Part shown: piece after piece, positions 18,193 through 27,220 of the stretch
Position numbering within the stretch: position 1 is the stretch's first letter
How the letters are laid out: each line of letters opens with the position of its first letter
Source of the DNA: Chryseobacterium balustinum
Lineage (GTDB): Bacteria > Bacteroidota > Bacteroidia > Flavobacteriales > Weeksellaceae
DNA length: 64,000 nt
Assembly: GCF_900168205.1 (NCBI RefSeq)
Contig: NZ_FUZE01000008.1
Location: forward strand, 62,001 to 126,000
Reading direction: 5' to 3'
Notes under the pieces: generated by a model
The model's database searches: none
The model's input: only the letters and a program-made list of their open reading frames with translations
What the model was told of the DNA's origin: nothing
Translations under genes and position numbers: made by a program

Positions 18193-18330
18193 TTTTTTAT
18201 ATTATGTAAAATTAAGATAGAATAATCTTGATTATCAAATTTTTAAAAAACAATATTGAAAATTAAAATTAATATAAAAAGTGTATATTAGCAAAATACT
18301 TCATTAATAAAAAATATTTAATATTTGGCT

Positions 18331-20763
18331 ATGCAGACAACCTATATTGAAACTCAACAGATCTCCTTTCAAGATTTTAAAAATCAAATACTTGAAGACT
18401 ATAAGTTAGGAAGAATCTCTCGTGAAATGTCTTATCTGGGCAGAAGAGAAGTACTTACCGGAAAAGCTAAATTCGGAATTTTTGGAGACGGAAAAGAGTT
18501 ACCACAGCTTGCAATGGCGAAAGTTTTCAAAAACGGAGATTTCCGTTCTGGATATTACAGAGATCAAACTTTTGCATTAGCAGTAGATGCTTTGACGGTT
18601 GAAAGTTTCTTTGCTCAGTTGTATGCTGATACAAGCGTAGAAAGAGAACCCGCATCTGCCGGAAGACAGATGAACGGTCACTTTGCAACAAGAAGTTTGA
18701 ATGAAGACGGAAGCTGGAAAGATTTAACAGCTCAGAAAAACATTTCTTCTGATATTTCTCCAACGGCTGGTCAAATGCCTAGATTATTAGGATTGGCGCA
18801 AGCTTCAAAAATATACAAGACCGTAAAATTTGAAGGTTCTGAAAAATTTTCAAAAGAAGGAAACGAAATCGCTTTCGGAACTATCGGAGATGCTTCTACA
18901 GCAGAAGGTCATTTCTGGGAAACTTTGAATGCTGCTTGTGCGCTTCAGGTTCCTATGATCGTTTCTATTTGGGATGATGGTTATGGAATTTCGGTTCCTA
19001 CAAAAAACCAGAGAGCAAAAGCTGATATTTCTGAAATGTTGAGCGGTTTCCAAAGAAAAGAAGGTGAAAACCAAGGATGTGAAATCATTCAGGTGAAAGC
19101 TTGGGATTACCCTGCATTATTAGATGCTTATGCAAGAGCAGAGCAGTTTGCAAGAATGGAAAGCGTTCCTGTTGTGGTTCACGTAATTGAAGTTACACAG
19201 CCTCAAGGTCACTCAACGTCGGGTTCTCATGAAAGATATAAGAACGAAGAGCGTTTGTCTTGGGAATCTCAGTTTGACGGATTATTGAAATTCAGAGAAT
19301 GGATTTTGAATTATTCAATAGAAATTGAAGGAAATGAAGAGGTTTTAGCAACTGTTGAAGAATTAGATTCAATTGATGATGAAGCTAAAAAAACGGTAAA
19401 AGCCGGGCAGAAAAATGCTTGGGAAAATTACCAGAAAACAATTACAGATTTAATCAATTCAGTTTTACCTTTAGTTGAAAATCTTAAAGGACAAAATACT
19501 GAAATTGAAAATTTTATCAGCCAATTCAATAAATTGGTTTCAAAAGCGAAGAAAGATGTTTTCCATTTGGTAAGAAAATCTTTATTGGCAACAAGAGGAA
19601 CCAATTCTGCAGAAAGAAATCAATTGATGCAGAAATACAATGAGATCTTTGAGGTTGAAAAAGACAATTATTCTTCTCATTTGTATTCTCAGTCTCAGTG
19701 GAAAGCTGAAAATATTCAAGAAATCAAGCCAATCTATTCTGATGCTTCTGAAGATGTTGACGGAAGAGTAGTGGTAAGAAATAATTTCGATAAAATTTTC
19801 GAAAAATATCCTCAAACTTTAGTCTTTGGTGAAGATGCCGGAAATATCGGTGACGTAAATCAAGGTCTTGAAGGAATGCAGGAAAAATATGGTGACGTTC
19901 GTGTTGCCGATACAGGAATCCGTGAAGCTACAATTTTGGGTCAGGGAATCGGAATGGCGATGAGAGGTTTAAGACCAATTGCTGAAATCCAGTATTTAGA
20001 CTATATTTTGTATTGTTTACAAGGGATGAGCGATGATTTGGCGACGGTTCAGTACAGAACAAAAGGTGGTCAGAAATCACCTTTAATCATCAGAACAAGA
20101 GGTCATAGATTGGAAGGAGTTTGGCATTCAGGTTCTCCAATGGCGGGAATTTTGAACCTTTCTAAAGGTATTTTGGTATTAGTTCCAAGAAACTTAACGA
20201 AAGCTGCAGGATTCTACAATACGATGCTTCAAAGCGATGATCCAGCTGTAATTGTTGAATGTCTAAACGGATACAGATTAAAAGAAAAACAACCTGATAA
20301 CTTAGGTGAATTTACTGTTCCTGTTGGAAAAATCGAGGTTACAAAAGAAGGAAAAGACGTTACGTTGGTAACGTACGGTTCGACTTGGAGAATTGTAATG
20401 GAAGCAGCAGAAGAACTTGAGAAATTAGGAATCTCTGCAGAAGTTATTGATGTTCAGTCATTAATTCCTTTCGATTTAACTCATGAAATTGCTGAAAGCG
20501 TGAAAAGAACCAACAGATTGGTTGTAATCGACGAAGATGTAGAAGGAGGAACTTCAGCGTTTATTCTTCAGCAGATTTTAGAGAAGCAAAAAGCATTCAG
20601 ATTCTTAGATTCTGATCCGTTGACGATTGCTGCAAATGACCACAGACCGGCTTATGCAAGTGATGGTGATTATTTCTCTAAACCATCTTCTGATGATATG
20701 GTTGAAAGAATTTACGCAATGTTTAACGAAACAAATCCTCAGAAATATCCTGCGATATTTTAA
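18331..20763 (+). CDS. Fused alpha/beta 2-oxoacid dehydrogenase E1 component
   Basis: An 810 aa thiamine-diphosphate enzyme in which the E1 alpha and E1 beta subunits are joined in one chain. The alpha half (about 1-370) carries the ThDP motif beginning GDAST (186-190) and ending DDGYGISVP. A linker of about 100 residues leads to the beta half (from about 478) with FGEDAGNIGDVNQG, ADTGIREATILGQG, a transketolase-like fold and the C-terminal SLIPFDLTHEI region. Such fusions in Bacteroidetes are annotated as branched-chain 2-oxoacid dehydrogenase E1. The E2 gene is not in the window; lpdA at 51302 could supply E3. Start at ATG 18331; a TTG two codons upstream is also open. A strong terminator follows. 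Confidence 0.92.
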   Translation: MQTTYIETQQISFQDFKNQILEDYKLGRISREMSYLGRREVLTGKAKFGIFGDGKELPQLAMAKVFKNGDFRSGYYRDQTFALAVDALTVESFFAQLYADTSVEREPASAGRQMNGHFATRSLNEDGSWKDLTAQKNISSDISPTAGQMPRLLGLAQASKIYKTVKFEGSEKFSKEGNEIAFGTIGDASTAEGHFWETLNAACALQVPMIVSIWDDGYGISVPTKNQRAKADISEMLSGFQRKEGENQGCEIIQVKAWDYPALLDAYARAEQFARMESVPVVVHVIEVTQPQGHSTSGSHERYKNEERLSWESQFDGLLKFREWILNYSIEIEGNEEVLATVEELDSIDDEAKKTVKAGQKNAWENYQKTITDLINSVLPLVENLKGQNTEIENFISQFNKLVSKAKKDVFHLVRKSLLATRGTNSAERNQLMQKYNEIFEVEKDNYSSHLYSQSQWKAENIQEIKPIYSDASEDVDGRVVVRNNFDKIFEKYPQTLVFGEDAGNIGDVNQGLEGMQEKYGDVRVADTGIREATILGQGIGMAMRGLRPIAEIQYLDYILYCLQGMSDDLATVQYRTKGGQKSPLIIRTRGHRLEGVWHSGSPMAGILNLSKGILVLVPRNLTKAAGFYNTMLQSDDPAVIVECLNGYRLKEKQPDNLGEFTVPVGKIEVTKEGKDVTLVTYGSTWRIVMEAAEELEKLGISAEVIDVQSLIPFDLTHEIAESVKRTNRLVVIDEDVEGGTSAFILQQILEKQKAFRFLDSDPLTIAANDHRPAYASDGDYFSKPSSDDMVERIYAMFNETNPQKYPAIF

Positions 20764-20784
20764 TTGAGATTTTAGATAAATTTT

Positions 20785-20815
20785 GAAACCGCTTTCTTTG
20801 GAAGCGGTTTTTTTA
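20785..20815 (+). terminator. Terminator after the E1 gene
   Basis: AAACCGCTTTC-TTTG-GAAGCGGTTT followed by seven T residues, 25 bp after the stop codon. It separates the E1 gene from the convergent frameshifted gene. Confidence 0.9.
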
Positions 20816-20825
20816 TTGAAGAACA

Positions 20826-21961
20826 TCAACTTTTTAAGTGTAGCTTACTCTCAATAAAATCTAATAAATATTCTGCTGAATTTCCTGAAGTATCATATTG
20901 TATATGAAGGTAAAATACAATGAAAAATAATGCAATTACTATCGACAATGGAATATTAAACTTTCCCTCAATACAAAATCTTTTTCCGTTGTTATCTGGT
21001 AAAGCAGAAATAATTAAGATAATGAGTAAGAACGAATAAATATGGTTCCAGCGAAACCAATCTGCTCCTAAATAATAAAGCGGACTTACCCATATTAAAG
21101 AAATTAGAATAAATATTTTAAAAGCATTTTTGTGCTGAGGTAAATTTTTTTTCACAAAAAAGAATGATAGGAAAGTCATAAAAAACAATTCTAATGCAAA
21201 TAAAATATACGATTTATAGGCAAGGAGCATATTTCTTCTTTCTTCTACAGCATCATATGTGAAAATATTCCATTTGCTCAGTTCAATTCCACGGTTATTC
21301 AATATTTCAATGCTCTGTCCCTGATTGATTTCACCACCGCAAAACAACAAAACAATAATTACGAATGTTGATGCTAAAAAAAGACTTCCTAAATATTTTG
21401 CATCTGTTTTTTTTTGTTTTTAAGATGTATACCGCCATTACAAATGGTAAGTAAAAATAAAAAAGCTCATGAAGGAATAAGCCTAAAATAAAACCACCAA
21501 AAAGAAAATATTTTTTAAATTGAGTAGATTTTCCATACATGAAGAATAAGACCAATGCTAATAAAACGATCTCCTTTCTTCCGGAATTAAAAGCATTGAC
21601 GGGTAAATATAAAAGACAAAGTGGTGAACAAATTAATAGTAAAATATCCCAATTGATCTTTTTTGCTAAAATTATTCGGATCAAAAAATAGAAAATAAGC
21701 CCAATGAAAATTGCCTGAATGCAAAAAACCTGCATTTGTAGCGAAATATGAAATTGGTCTTGAATAAAAAACAGAAAAGCTTCCGGATAGGCCTCTTCTT
21801 TTAAATCCTCCATCTTCATAATTGATCAGCCAGTCAGAAGCGGTCCAGCTAATTTGTGGAAGCTTAGATTTTATATACAGCTGTATTAGAACATAAGCCA
21901 AAACGCTTAGAAGAAAACCTAAATAGGCATAAAGTTTTATCTCTTTTGAAGCTTTTATCAT
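20826..21961 (-). pseudogene. Frameshifted polytopic membrane protein
   Basis: Three overlapping minus-strand frames together describe one protein of about 375 aa. Frame 1 (start 21961) gives the N-terminus, one membrane segment and YEDGGFKRRGLSGS. A one-base shift in the TTTT near 21775 moves to a second frame with several membrane helices up to VMAVYILKTKK. A second one-base shift, in a run of nine A at about 21410-21418, leads to the third frame, which continues TDAKYLGSLFLAS and membrane segments to 20826. Removing one base at each site restores a continuous frame. The GGFKRRGLSG motif before the helices is reminiscent of GT-C/EpsG-like polysaccharide membrane proteins, but I cannot name the family. 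It may be a decayed gene or contain sequencing errors. Confidence 0.75.
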
Positions 21962-22087
21962 TCAGATAGAATTCAAGCTACAAAAAAAAGAAATATATTA
22001 GATAAAATCATCTCATTATAAAGAAATTGTTATAGAAATCTGTAAATTCAATATTTATAAAATTCCAAAATAATAAGAATTCGACTT

Positions 22088-22822
22088 ATGAAAATCACCA
22101 AGCTTGTCATTCTCTTCAATTACCAGAAAATACTTTTAGGAATTATCGTTTCTATTGTTCTTTTTGGATTATCCTTTTGGATTAATTCAGCTCCAATTAT
22201 TTTAATATTAAGAGTTTTAAGCGGACTTATCATTTTAAATATTTTTGCATCGCTTCTCGCTTCTTACATTTTGTATGACAATTCAGACCTATACGAATTA
22301 AACAATTTAAAAGGAATTATAGATTGGAATAAAACTGAAAATGTTATTTTAGTTCACGCCAGTTTTGATCCTTTATCAAAAAGTTTGGAAGAAAAATATC
22401 CTAATTTAAATTTAACAGTTTGTGATATTTTCGGAAATCGTCACGAAATGGAAAAAGGAATTGAAACTTCAAAAAAAATATTTCCTCCCAATCCTAAAGA
22501 AATAAAAATAAAACCTCATCAATTGCCTTTTGAAGATCGTTCTCAAAATGTAATTCTTGCCATAACTGCACTTCACGAAATTTTAGATCACGACCAAAGA
22601 GTTTTATTCTTTAAAGAAGCTAAAAGAGTTTTAAAAGATGATGGTTTGATCGTTATTTCAGAACAATTCAGAGATTTTACCAACTTCGTTTTCTTCAATA
22701 TCGGAGCCTTCCATTTTTTAAGCAAAAAGCAATGGAAAAAAGCAATTTCGGAAGCAGGTTTAGAGATTGCTGAGAATAAAAAAATTACACCCTTTGCAAA
22801 TATGTTGATTGTGAAAAAGTAA
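22088..22822 (+). CDS. Membrane-anchored class I SAM-dependent methyltransferase
   Basis: A 244 aa protein with two N-terminal hydrophobic segments (about 12-30 and 36-58) followed by a methyltransferase domain. That domain contains VILVHASFD, a central LPFEDRSQNVILAITALHE (motif IV-like, post-I), VLKDDGLIVISE and a C-terminal strand region. The first SAM-binding motif is divergent, lacking the usual GxGxG. The substrate is unknown; a lipid or quinone is possible given the membrane anchor. Two small genes follow on the same strand with 8 bp and overlapping spacing, suggesting one operon. Confidence 0.72.
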   Translation: MKITKLVILFNYQKILLGIIVSIVLFGLSFWINSAPIILILRVLSGLIILNIFASLLASYILYDNSDLYELNNLKGIIDWNKTENVILVHASFDPLSKSLEEKYPNLNLTVCDIFGNRHEMEKGIETSKKIFPPNPKEIKIKPHQLPFEDRSQNVILAITALHEILDHDQRVLFFKEAKRVLKDDGLIVISEQFRDFTNFVFFNIGAFHFLSKKQWKKAISEAGLEIAENKKITPFANMLIVKK

Positions 22823-22830
22823 ATAATTAA

Positions 22831-23124
22831 ATGGAAGAATTTAAAAATTTTTTAAAATCAAGAAGAATCGCTTTAATAATTTCTGCACTATATGTAGGAT
22901 TAGGTACCTTAGCGGTTTGTTCAATTTATGGAAGTGATTTATTGTATGGAGAATGGTCATTTATTCTATTACTAATTACATTCCCAGTTTCATTTTTTAG
23001 TTTTATGTACAGATATGCTGAATCAGATTTTTTACTACCTGTTTTTATAATTCAGTTTATTGTTTTTTTATGCACATTTTTTATTCTCTCATTATTCATA
23101 AAAAAGAAAAATCATGAAAGTTAG
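22831..23124 (+). CDS. Small membrane protein, function unknown
   Basis: A 97 aa protein with three hydrophobic segments (about 12-32, 42-60 and 66-88) and a basic C-terminus (KKKNHES). No family recognised. It starts 8 bp after the methyltransferase stop, and its last codons overlap the start of the following lipoprotein gene by 11 bp, strong evidence of translational coupling. Confidence 0.6.
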   Translation: MEEFKNFLKSRRIALIISALYVGLGTLAVCSIYGSDLLYGEWSFILLLITFPVSFFSFMYRYAESDFLLPVFIIQFIVFLCTFFILSLFIKKKNHES

Positions 23125-23452
23125 TTTTATTTGCTTGATTCTTTTATTAATAAGTTGTAAAGATAAAAGAAAAGAAGTTTTGCTAGCAGACAGAGAAGCT
23201 CCTTTAGGTTGGATATATTTGAAAATATATGATGATAAAAGTTTTGAATTTATTTCTCAAGGAATGATGAGAGATAAAGATGTTTACATGGGAAATTATG
23301 AATTAAAGAATGATACTCTTTATTTTAAATATAGCGATTCTATTCCAAAAGCAGGCTCAAAAGCTATCATTCAGAACGGTTATGTGATTTATATGAATGG
23401 AACTTATTCAGAAAGTGTTCAGATTAAACTTAATAAGCTACAGGAATATTAA
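23114..23452 (+). CDS. Small lipoprotein, function unknown
   Basis: A 112 aa protein with a short signal sequence ending in the lipobox-like LLISC (Cys about residue 15), so it is predicted to be lipid-anchored. The mature part is a small beta-rich domain (SFEFISQGMM, YELKNDTLYFKYSD), a pattern seen in many uncharacterised Bacteroidetes lipoproteins. It overlaps the upstream small membrane-protein gene by 11 bp. It converges with the HxlR gene, the two stop codons overlapping by 4 bp. Confidence 0.6.
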   Translation: MKVSFICLILLLISCKDKRKEVLLADREAPLGWIYLKIYDDKSFEFISQGMMRDKDVYMGNYELKNDTLYFKYSDSIPKAGSKAIIQNGYVIYMNGTYSESVQIKLNKLQEY

Positions 23453-23838
23453 ACAACCACCTTTTTCTTTTCCTTTTTTTCTAAAAGAGTCTTGCAATCA
23501 TTAGCTTTCTCAGGATCATAAACATGATATTTTGTTTCCCATTCTTCCAATTGATATAAAATAGGTAAAAGTGCTAAACCCTTTTCTGTCAACGAATATT
23601 CTACTCTTGGCGGAAGTTCTTTAAACTCTTCACGAATGACCAATCCATCAGTTTGCATTTCTCTTAATTGATCTGTCAAAACTTTTCTGGAAATCACATT
23701 AATTCGCACGGCAAGTTCGCCAAAACGTAATTTTCGGTCTTTGATAACCAATACAATAATTGGTTTCCATTTGCTTCCCAATGCAGACATTGCTTTGCCT
23801 AAAGGACAGCTGTATTGCATCAATTCGTTTTGTTTCAT
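23449..23838 (-). CDS. HxlR family winged-helix transcriptional regulator
   Basis: A 129 aa DNA-binding protein. The HxlR signature is complete: CPLGKAMSALGSKWKPIIVL, LRFGELAVRINVISRKVLT, LREMQTDGLVIRE and PPRVEYSLTEKG. Cys11, just before the first helix, matches the position of the redox- or electrophile-sensing cysteine of YodB/QorR-type members. It is divergent from an Old Yellow Enzyme gene across 259 bp rich in repeated GTTAC/ACTTAAGT motifs. It therefore probably represses that gene and itself until electrophiles are present (inference). Confidence 0.9.
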   Translation of the reverse strand: MKQNELMQYSCPLGKAMSALGSKWKPIIVLVIKDRKLRFGELAVRINVISRKVLTDQLREMQTDGLVIREEFKELPPRVEYSLTEKGLALLPILYQLEEWETKYHVYDPEKANDCKTLLEKKEKKKVVV

Positions 23839-23859
23839 AGCAGAATATAATTAATTAAA

Positions 23860-24075
23860 TCATTAAAACTTAAGATTTTTAAAATAACTTAAATGTTCTT
23901 ATTTACATATACCCATTAAACTTAAAGTAACTTAAGTGTTTAATCGTTTGTGATTTTTATGGTTCAAAAAATTAAACGTTACTTTCAAGTTACTAACGTA
24001 AGTTACTGCGAAGTTACCACTATTTTTTCATTGAAAGATACAAAAACAAACTATTATTAGTTACTTTGTGTAACA
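23860..24075. promoter_or_regulatory. Candidate HxlR operator array between divergent genes
   Basis: The intergenic DNA contains repeated AACTTAA and GTTACT/AGTAAC words: AACTTAAATG (23887), AGTAACTTAAGTG (23926-23938, holding the palindrome ACTTAAGT), TAACGTAAGTTA (23994-24005) and GTTAC-TTTGT-GTAAC (24060-24074). The last one overlaps TTACTTTG, a possible -7 element of the Old Yellow Enzyme gene. Confidence 0.5.
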
Positions 24076-24097
24076 ATTACAAACAAATACTTTAAAA

Positions 24098-25159
24098 ATG
24101 AGTACAGAATCATTATTTAAACCATTTCAATACAAAAATTTAGAACTAAAAAATAGAATAGTAATGGCTCCGATGACGAGAGCGCAATCTGATAACGGAG
24201 TTCCTACTCAGCAAATTGTAGATTATTATGCAAGAAGAGCGGCTTCGGAAGTAGGACTTATTCTTTCTGAAGGAACAGTAATCAACAGACCTGGATCAAA
24301 AAATATTCAGAATATCCCGGATTTTTATGGAACTGAAGCATTAAACGGCTGGAAAAACGTCATCGATGCAGTTCATCAAAATGGAGGGAAAATGGGACCT
24401 CAGATTTGGCACGTTGGTGATACCAGAAGTTCAGAAGATTACCCTTTAGTTGATATGGAAAAAGCTTCTACAATGACTTTGGAAGATATTCAGGATACCA
24501 TTGCTCAGTTTGCGGCTTCGGCAAAATCGGCAAAAGATTTAGGATTTGATGTTTTAGAAATTCACGGTGCTCATGGTTATTTAATCGATCAGTTTTTCTG
24601 GGAAGTAACCAATACCAGAACCGATGAATATGGCGGAAAAACGATAAAAGAAAGAAGCAAATTCGCTGTAGATGTTGTAAAAGCAATGCGAGCTGCAGTA
24701 GGTGAAGATTTCACAATTATTATCCGTCTTTCTCAGTGGAAACAGCAGGATTATAAAAGCAGATTAGCAGTAAATCCTAATGAAATGGAAGATTGGTTGT
24801 TGCCATTAAAAGAAGCCGGAGTAGATATTTTTCACTGTTCACAAAGACGTTTTTGGGAGCCTGAATTTGAAAATTCTGATCTGAATTTTGCAGGTTGGGC
24901 AAAAAAAATAACGGGTCAACCGACAATTACCGTAGGTTCTGTAGGATTAAACGGTGATTTTATGGCAGCTTTTGCAGGAGAAGGTTCTGAAAAAGCAGAC
25001 CTTAAAGAATTGGTAAGAAGACTTGACCGTGAAGATTTTGATCTGGTTGCAGTAGGACGTGCTTTGTTGAGCGATTATCAATGGGCAAAGAAAATAAAAG
25101 ATGGCAGAGTAGAAGAACTTACAGATTTTGCTGGTTCTAGTTTAGGAGTGCTATATTAA
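24098..25159 (+). CDS. Old Yellow Enzyme family alkene reductase (NemA-like)
   Basis: A 353 aa FMN-dependent NAD(P)H oxidoreductase that reduces activated C=C bonds or N-ethylmaleimide-type electrophiles. The TIM barrel is evident from LKNRIVMAPMTRAQS at the N-terminus, the substrate-binding EIHGAHGYLIDQFF, the following NTRTDEYGG and the C-terminal phosphate-binding VAVGRALLSDYQWAKK. Full length for the family. It is divergent from an HxlR regulator with a candidate thiol sensor, which suggests an electrophile-detoxification module. A terminator hairpin lies about 145 bp downstream. Confidence 0.93.
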   Translation: MSTESLFKPFQYKNLELKNRIVMAPMTRAQSDNGVPTQQIVDYYARRAASEVGLILSEGTVINRPGSKNIQNIPDFYGTEALNGWKNVIDAVHQNGGKMGPQIWHVGDTRSSEDYPLVDMEKASTMTLEDIQDTIAQFAASAKSAKDLGFDVLEIHGAHGYLIDQFFWEVTNTRTDEYGGKTIKERSKFAVDVVKAMRAAVGEDFTIIIRLSQWKQQDYKSRLAVNPNEMEDWLLPLKEAGVDIFHCSQRRFWEPEFENSDLNFAGWAKKITGQPTITVGSVGLNGDFMAAFAGEGSEKADLKELVRRLDREDFDLVAVGRALLSDYQWAKKIKDGRVEELTDFAGSSLGVLY

Positions 25160-25300
25160 AAACTACAGTGAATTGCAGGTTTGCTTCGTGGTCAATTTAT
25201 TATTTAAACTTTATTTCCACTATTCACCTGAGAAGTAAAATAAGCAGTTCACTTTTATTTTATACATAATTTTACCTATAATTTTTTTAATTTTTAGAGG

Positions 25301-25335
25301 AACCGTTTTCATTTTTTTTGAAAGCGGTTTTTTTA
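25301..25335 (+). terminator. Terminator downstream of the alkene reductase gene
   Basis: AACCGTTTTCA / TGAAAGCGGTT is followed by seven T residues. It is some distance (about 145 bp) from the stop codon, but no gene intervenes. Confidence 0.65.
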
Positions 25336-25390
25336 TTTGGTGGATTTAAGTAATAAATGCAACTTGTCTTTGATTATTGAATTTCTTTTA

Positions 25391-25548
25391 AACGCTACGA
25401 ACGCAAAGGTATTTTTCTCGTATCCTGTACATTTTTGTTCGCAAGGGCACTTCGTTCAGCGAAGGCTTCCTTTTCTTTGCTGAGTGAAACGCCTTTGCGA
25501 ACGAAGAATATTTTCAATTATTTCAAAATCTTTGCTGACCTTGCGTTT
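25391..25548. repeat. Nested palindromic intergenic repeat, copy 2
   Basis: The inner palindrome at 25437-25502 runs from GTTCGCAAGGGCACTTC to GCCTTTGCGAAC. The outer arms are AACGCTACGAACGCAAAGGT and GACCTTGCGTTT. It fills most of the 481-bp gap between the alkene reductase and the C1 peptidase genes; the remainder is terminators and AT-rich DNA. Confidence 0.8.
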
Positions 25549-25554
25549 ATAACA

Positions 25555-25589
25555 ACTAAAAAACCGCCTGAAAAAATTCAGACGGTCTA
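25555..25589 (-). terminator. Terminator of the C1 peptidase gene
   Basis: ACCGCCTGAA / TTCAGACGGT is preceded on the plus strand by an A run, giving a T run on the minus strand. It lies about 55 bp beyond the stop codon. Confidence 0.75.
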
Positions 25590-25640
25590 TTAACAAGTTT
25601 AAATATCTAAAATTGTCACCTAGTAGACAATAATGATTTC

Positions 25641-26843
25641 TTACAAACCAATGTTTTTGCTTGGCTTCAATTGTTTTCTGATGTTTTTAGGAATTGCATT
25701 TTTGTGAACCAAAATAGCAGTTGATTTATACTCAACGTATGGTCTGGTTACGTATAAATATCCTTCAAAATCATTCGTTACACCCCAAGAATTTTTCACC
25801 ATATAATATTCTTTACCCGACTGGTCTTTGGCCAAACCTACGATGTGCATTCCGTGATCATCGGTTGTAGAAAGATTGTTTAAAGCTTTCTGACGCATAT
25901 CTTCAGTAATGGTTTTATCTTTTTTAGGTTCAGTAAATAAAGTTCCTTTATTGTCTTTGTTAATTTGATCAAGATCTACATCTGGAACATAAGCAACACC
26001 ATTTTTATAAGAAAAATAATGTTCAGTCACATCAGTTGCCCAACCTACAGAATATCCTTTGTTAACAGCATTGTCGATAATCGCAGTCAGTTCATTCATT
26101 GGAATATTCCAGTCAGAATCATGGCTCCAGTTATCAGGAATCGGAACTACAAATTTTTGGTAATAAGGATAATCTTTGTATGAAGATAGCTCAACATAAT
26201 CTTCAGGATTAATTCCTACCACTTCTTTAGCAAAAGTTTTCGGCGTATAATTTTTTCCTTCATAGGTAAAGTTTGCAGGCACTTTTCCTAAATATTCATC
26301 CAAAATAGCATCTACAGAAGCCATCCAGTTATCTGAAAGTTTTCCTTTTGAAGAAGCCTCAACTAAGCTGTCTAAAACCGGCTTTAGTTTGCCTTGCATT
26401 TCTTTAAAATTATTTAAAGACTGTCCGGCTTTCAAACCTGTGTAAGCTTCCTGTGGAACTGCTCCGTATTTTTTGTACATATTCACAACATCGTGAAGCT
26501 CACCTCCATCTCCCCAACTGATTGCTCCGCTGTTTAACACGTATAATTTTGCTTTATCGTGATAAGAATTTCTTGCGGTAAAGATTTCAGCCAAATCAAC
26601 TGGCTTTTTGCCCATCCTCTGCATTTCAGACTCCAGAAAAGAGTTTCCTGAATAGCTCCAACATGTTCCTGATGAACCTTGGTTTTTTACCGAAGTTGCA
26701 CCCACATCTTTTAACGTGGTAAATTGGAAATTGGCATTTTGAGACTGATTGTTTTTCAACTTGTTGATCAGGTCATCCTGAGCAAACATCATACTTCCTG
26801 CGCATAAAACAAAAAGTAATGACGCAAATCTTTTGTTTTTCAT
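25641..26843 (-). CDS. Secreted C1 family cysteine peptidase (bleomycin hydrolase-like)
   Basis: A 400 aa papain-fold peptidase of the C1B (bleomycin hydrolase/PepC) group. A signal peptide covers about 1-22 (MMFAQDD), unusual for the normally cytoplasmic C1B enzymes but common for Bacteroidetes members. The catalytic residues are C61 (GSSGTCWSYS), H333 (DDHGMHIVG) and N351 (KNSWG). An insertion of over 200 residues between Cys and His is typical of C1B. Expected to act in the periplasm or outside the cell. Monocistronic, with its own terminator. Confidence 0.88.
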   Translation of the reverse strand: MKNKRFASLLFVLCAGSMMFAQDDLINKLKNNQSQNANFQFTTLKDVGATSVKNQGSSGTCWSYSGNSFLESEMQRMGKKPVDLAEIFTARNSYHDKAKLYVLNSGAISWGDGGELHDVVNMYKKYGAVPQEAYTGLKAGQSLNNFKEMQGKLKPVLDSLVEASSKGKLSDNWMASVDAILDEYLGKVPANFTYEGKNYTPKTFAKEVVGINPEDYVELSSYKDYPYYQKFVVPIPDNWSHDSDWNIPMNELTAIIDNAVNKGYSVGWATDVTEHYFSYKNGVAYVPDVDLDQINKDNKGTLFTEPKKDKTITEDMRQKALNNLSTTDDHGMHIVGLAKDQSGKEYYMVKNSWGVTNDFEGYLYVTRPYVEYKSTAILVHKNAIPKNIRKQLKPSKNIGL

Positions 26844-27220
26844 AAGTAACGATCTATTTATTTTTAAAGGTGATTTTAAAATTGTTTTCGATTAAAATTT
26901 CTCTTCTTAATCAAATACAATTTTATCAGCTTTAAAATTATATTCTAATAGTCTGCAATGTTAAGGATATGTTACAAGATTGTATGTTAAAAAAGGGTTA
27001 AAATTGAGTGGGAGGATTTTAGGGAATTAGAGTTGGAGCGTTTTAGAATTTTAGAGGGATTTTATTAGTTTTAACTTAAGATTTATAAATATTAATAATA
27101 TACAAGTTTCAGTCTATCAACTAAAAACTATCCACAACTTTCCTTATTTTTAAAAAAAGTTTAACAATGTTTCCAACCTGCCCGAAGTTTCCTGCATCTA
27201 TAAGAGTATAAAGCCTGACT
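26844..27220. other. 377-bp divergent intergenic region
   Basis: No gene is visible. It holds the upstream regions of the C1 peptidase (minus) and the ECF sigma operon (plus). Near the right end, AACCTG (27175-27180) and CATCTA (27195-27200) resemble -35 and -10 elements of ECF promoters with 14-nt spacing, compatible with self-regulation of the sigma gene. Confidence 0.4.

Noticed and set aside
21331..21819. Treating the second frame of the split membrane-protein locus as an independent gene
   Set aside because: It starts in mid-protein, shares topology with the other two frames and all three join after two one-base corrections; programmed frameshifting has no supporting signal.
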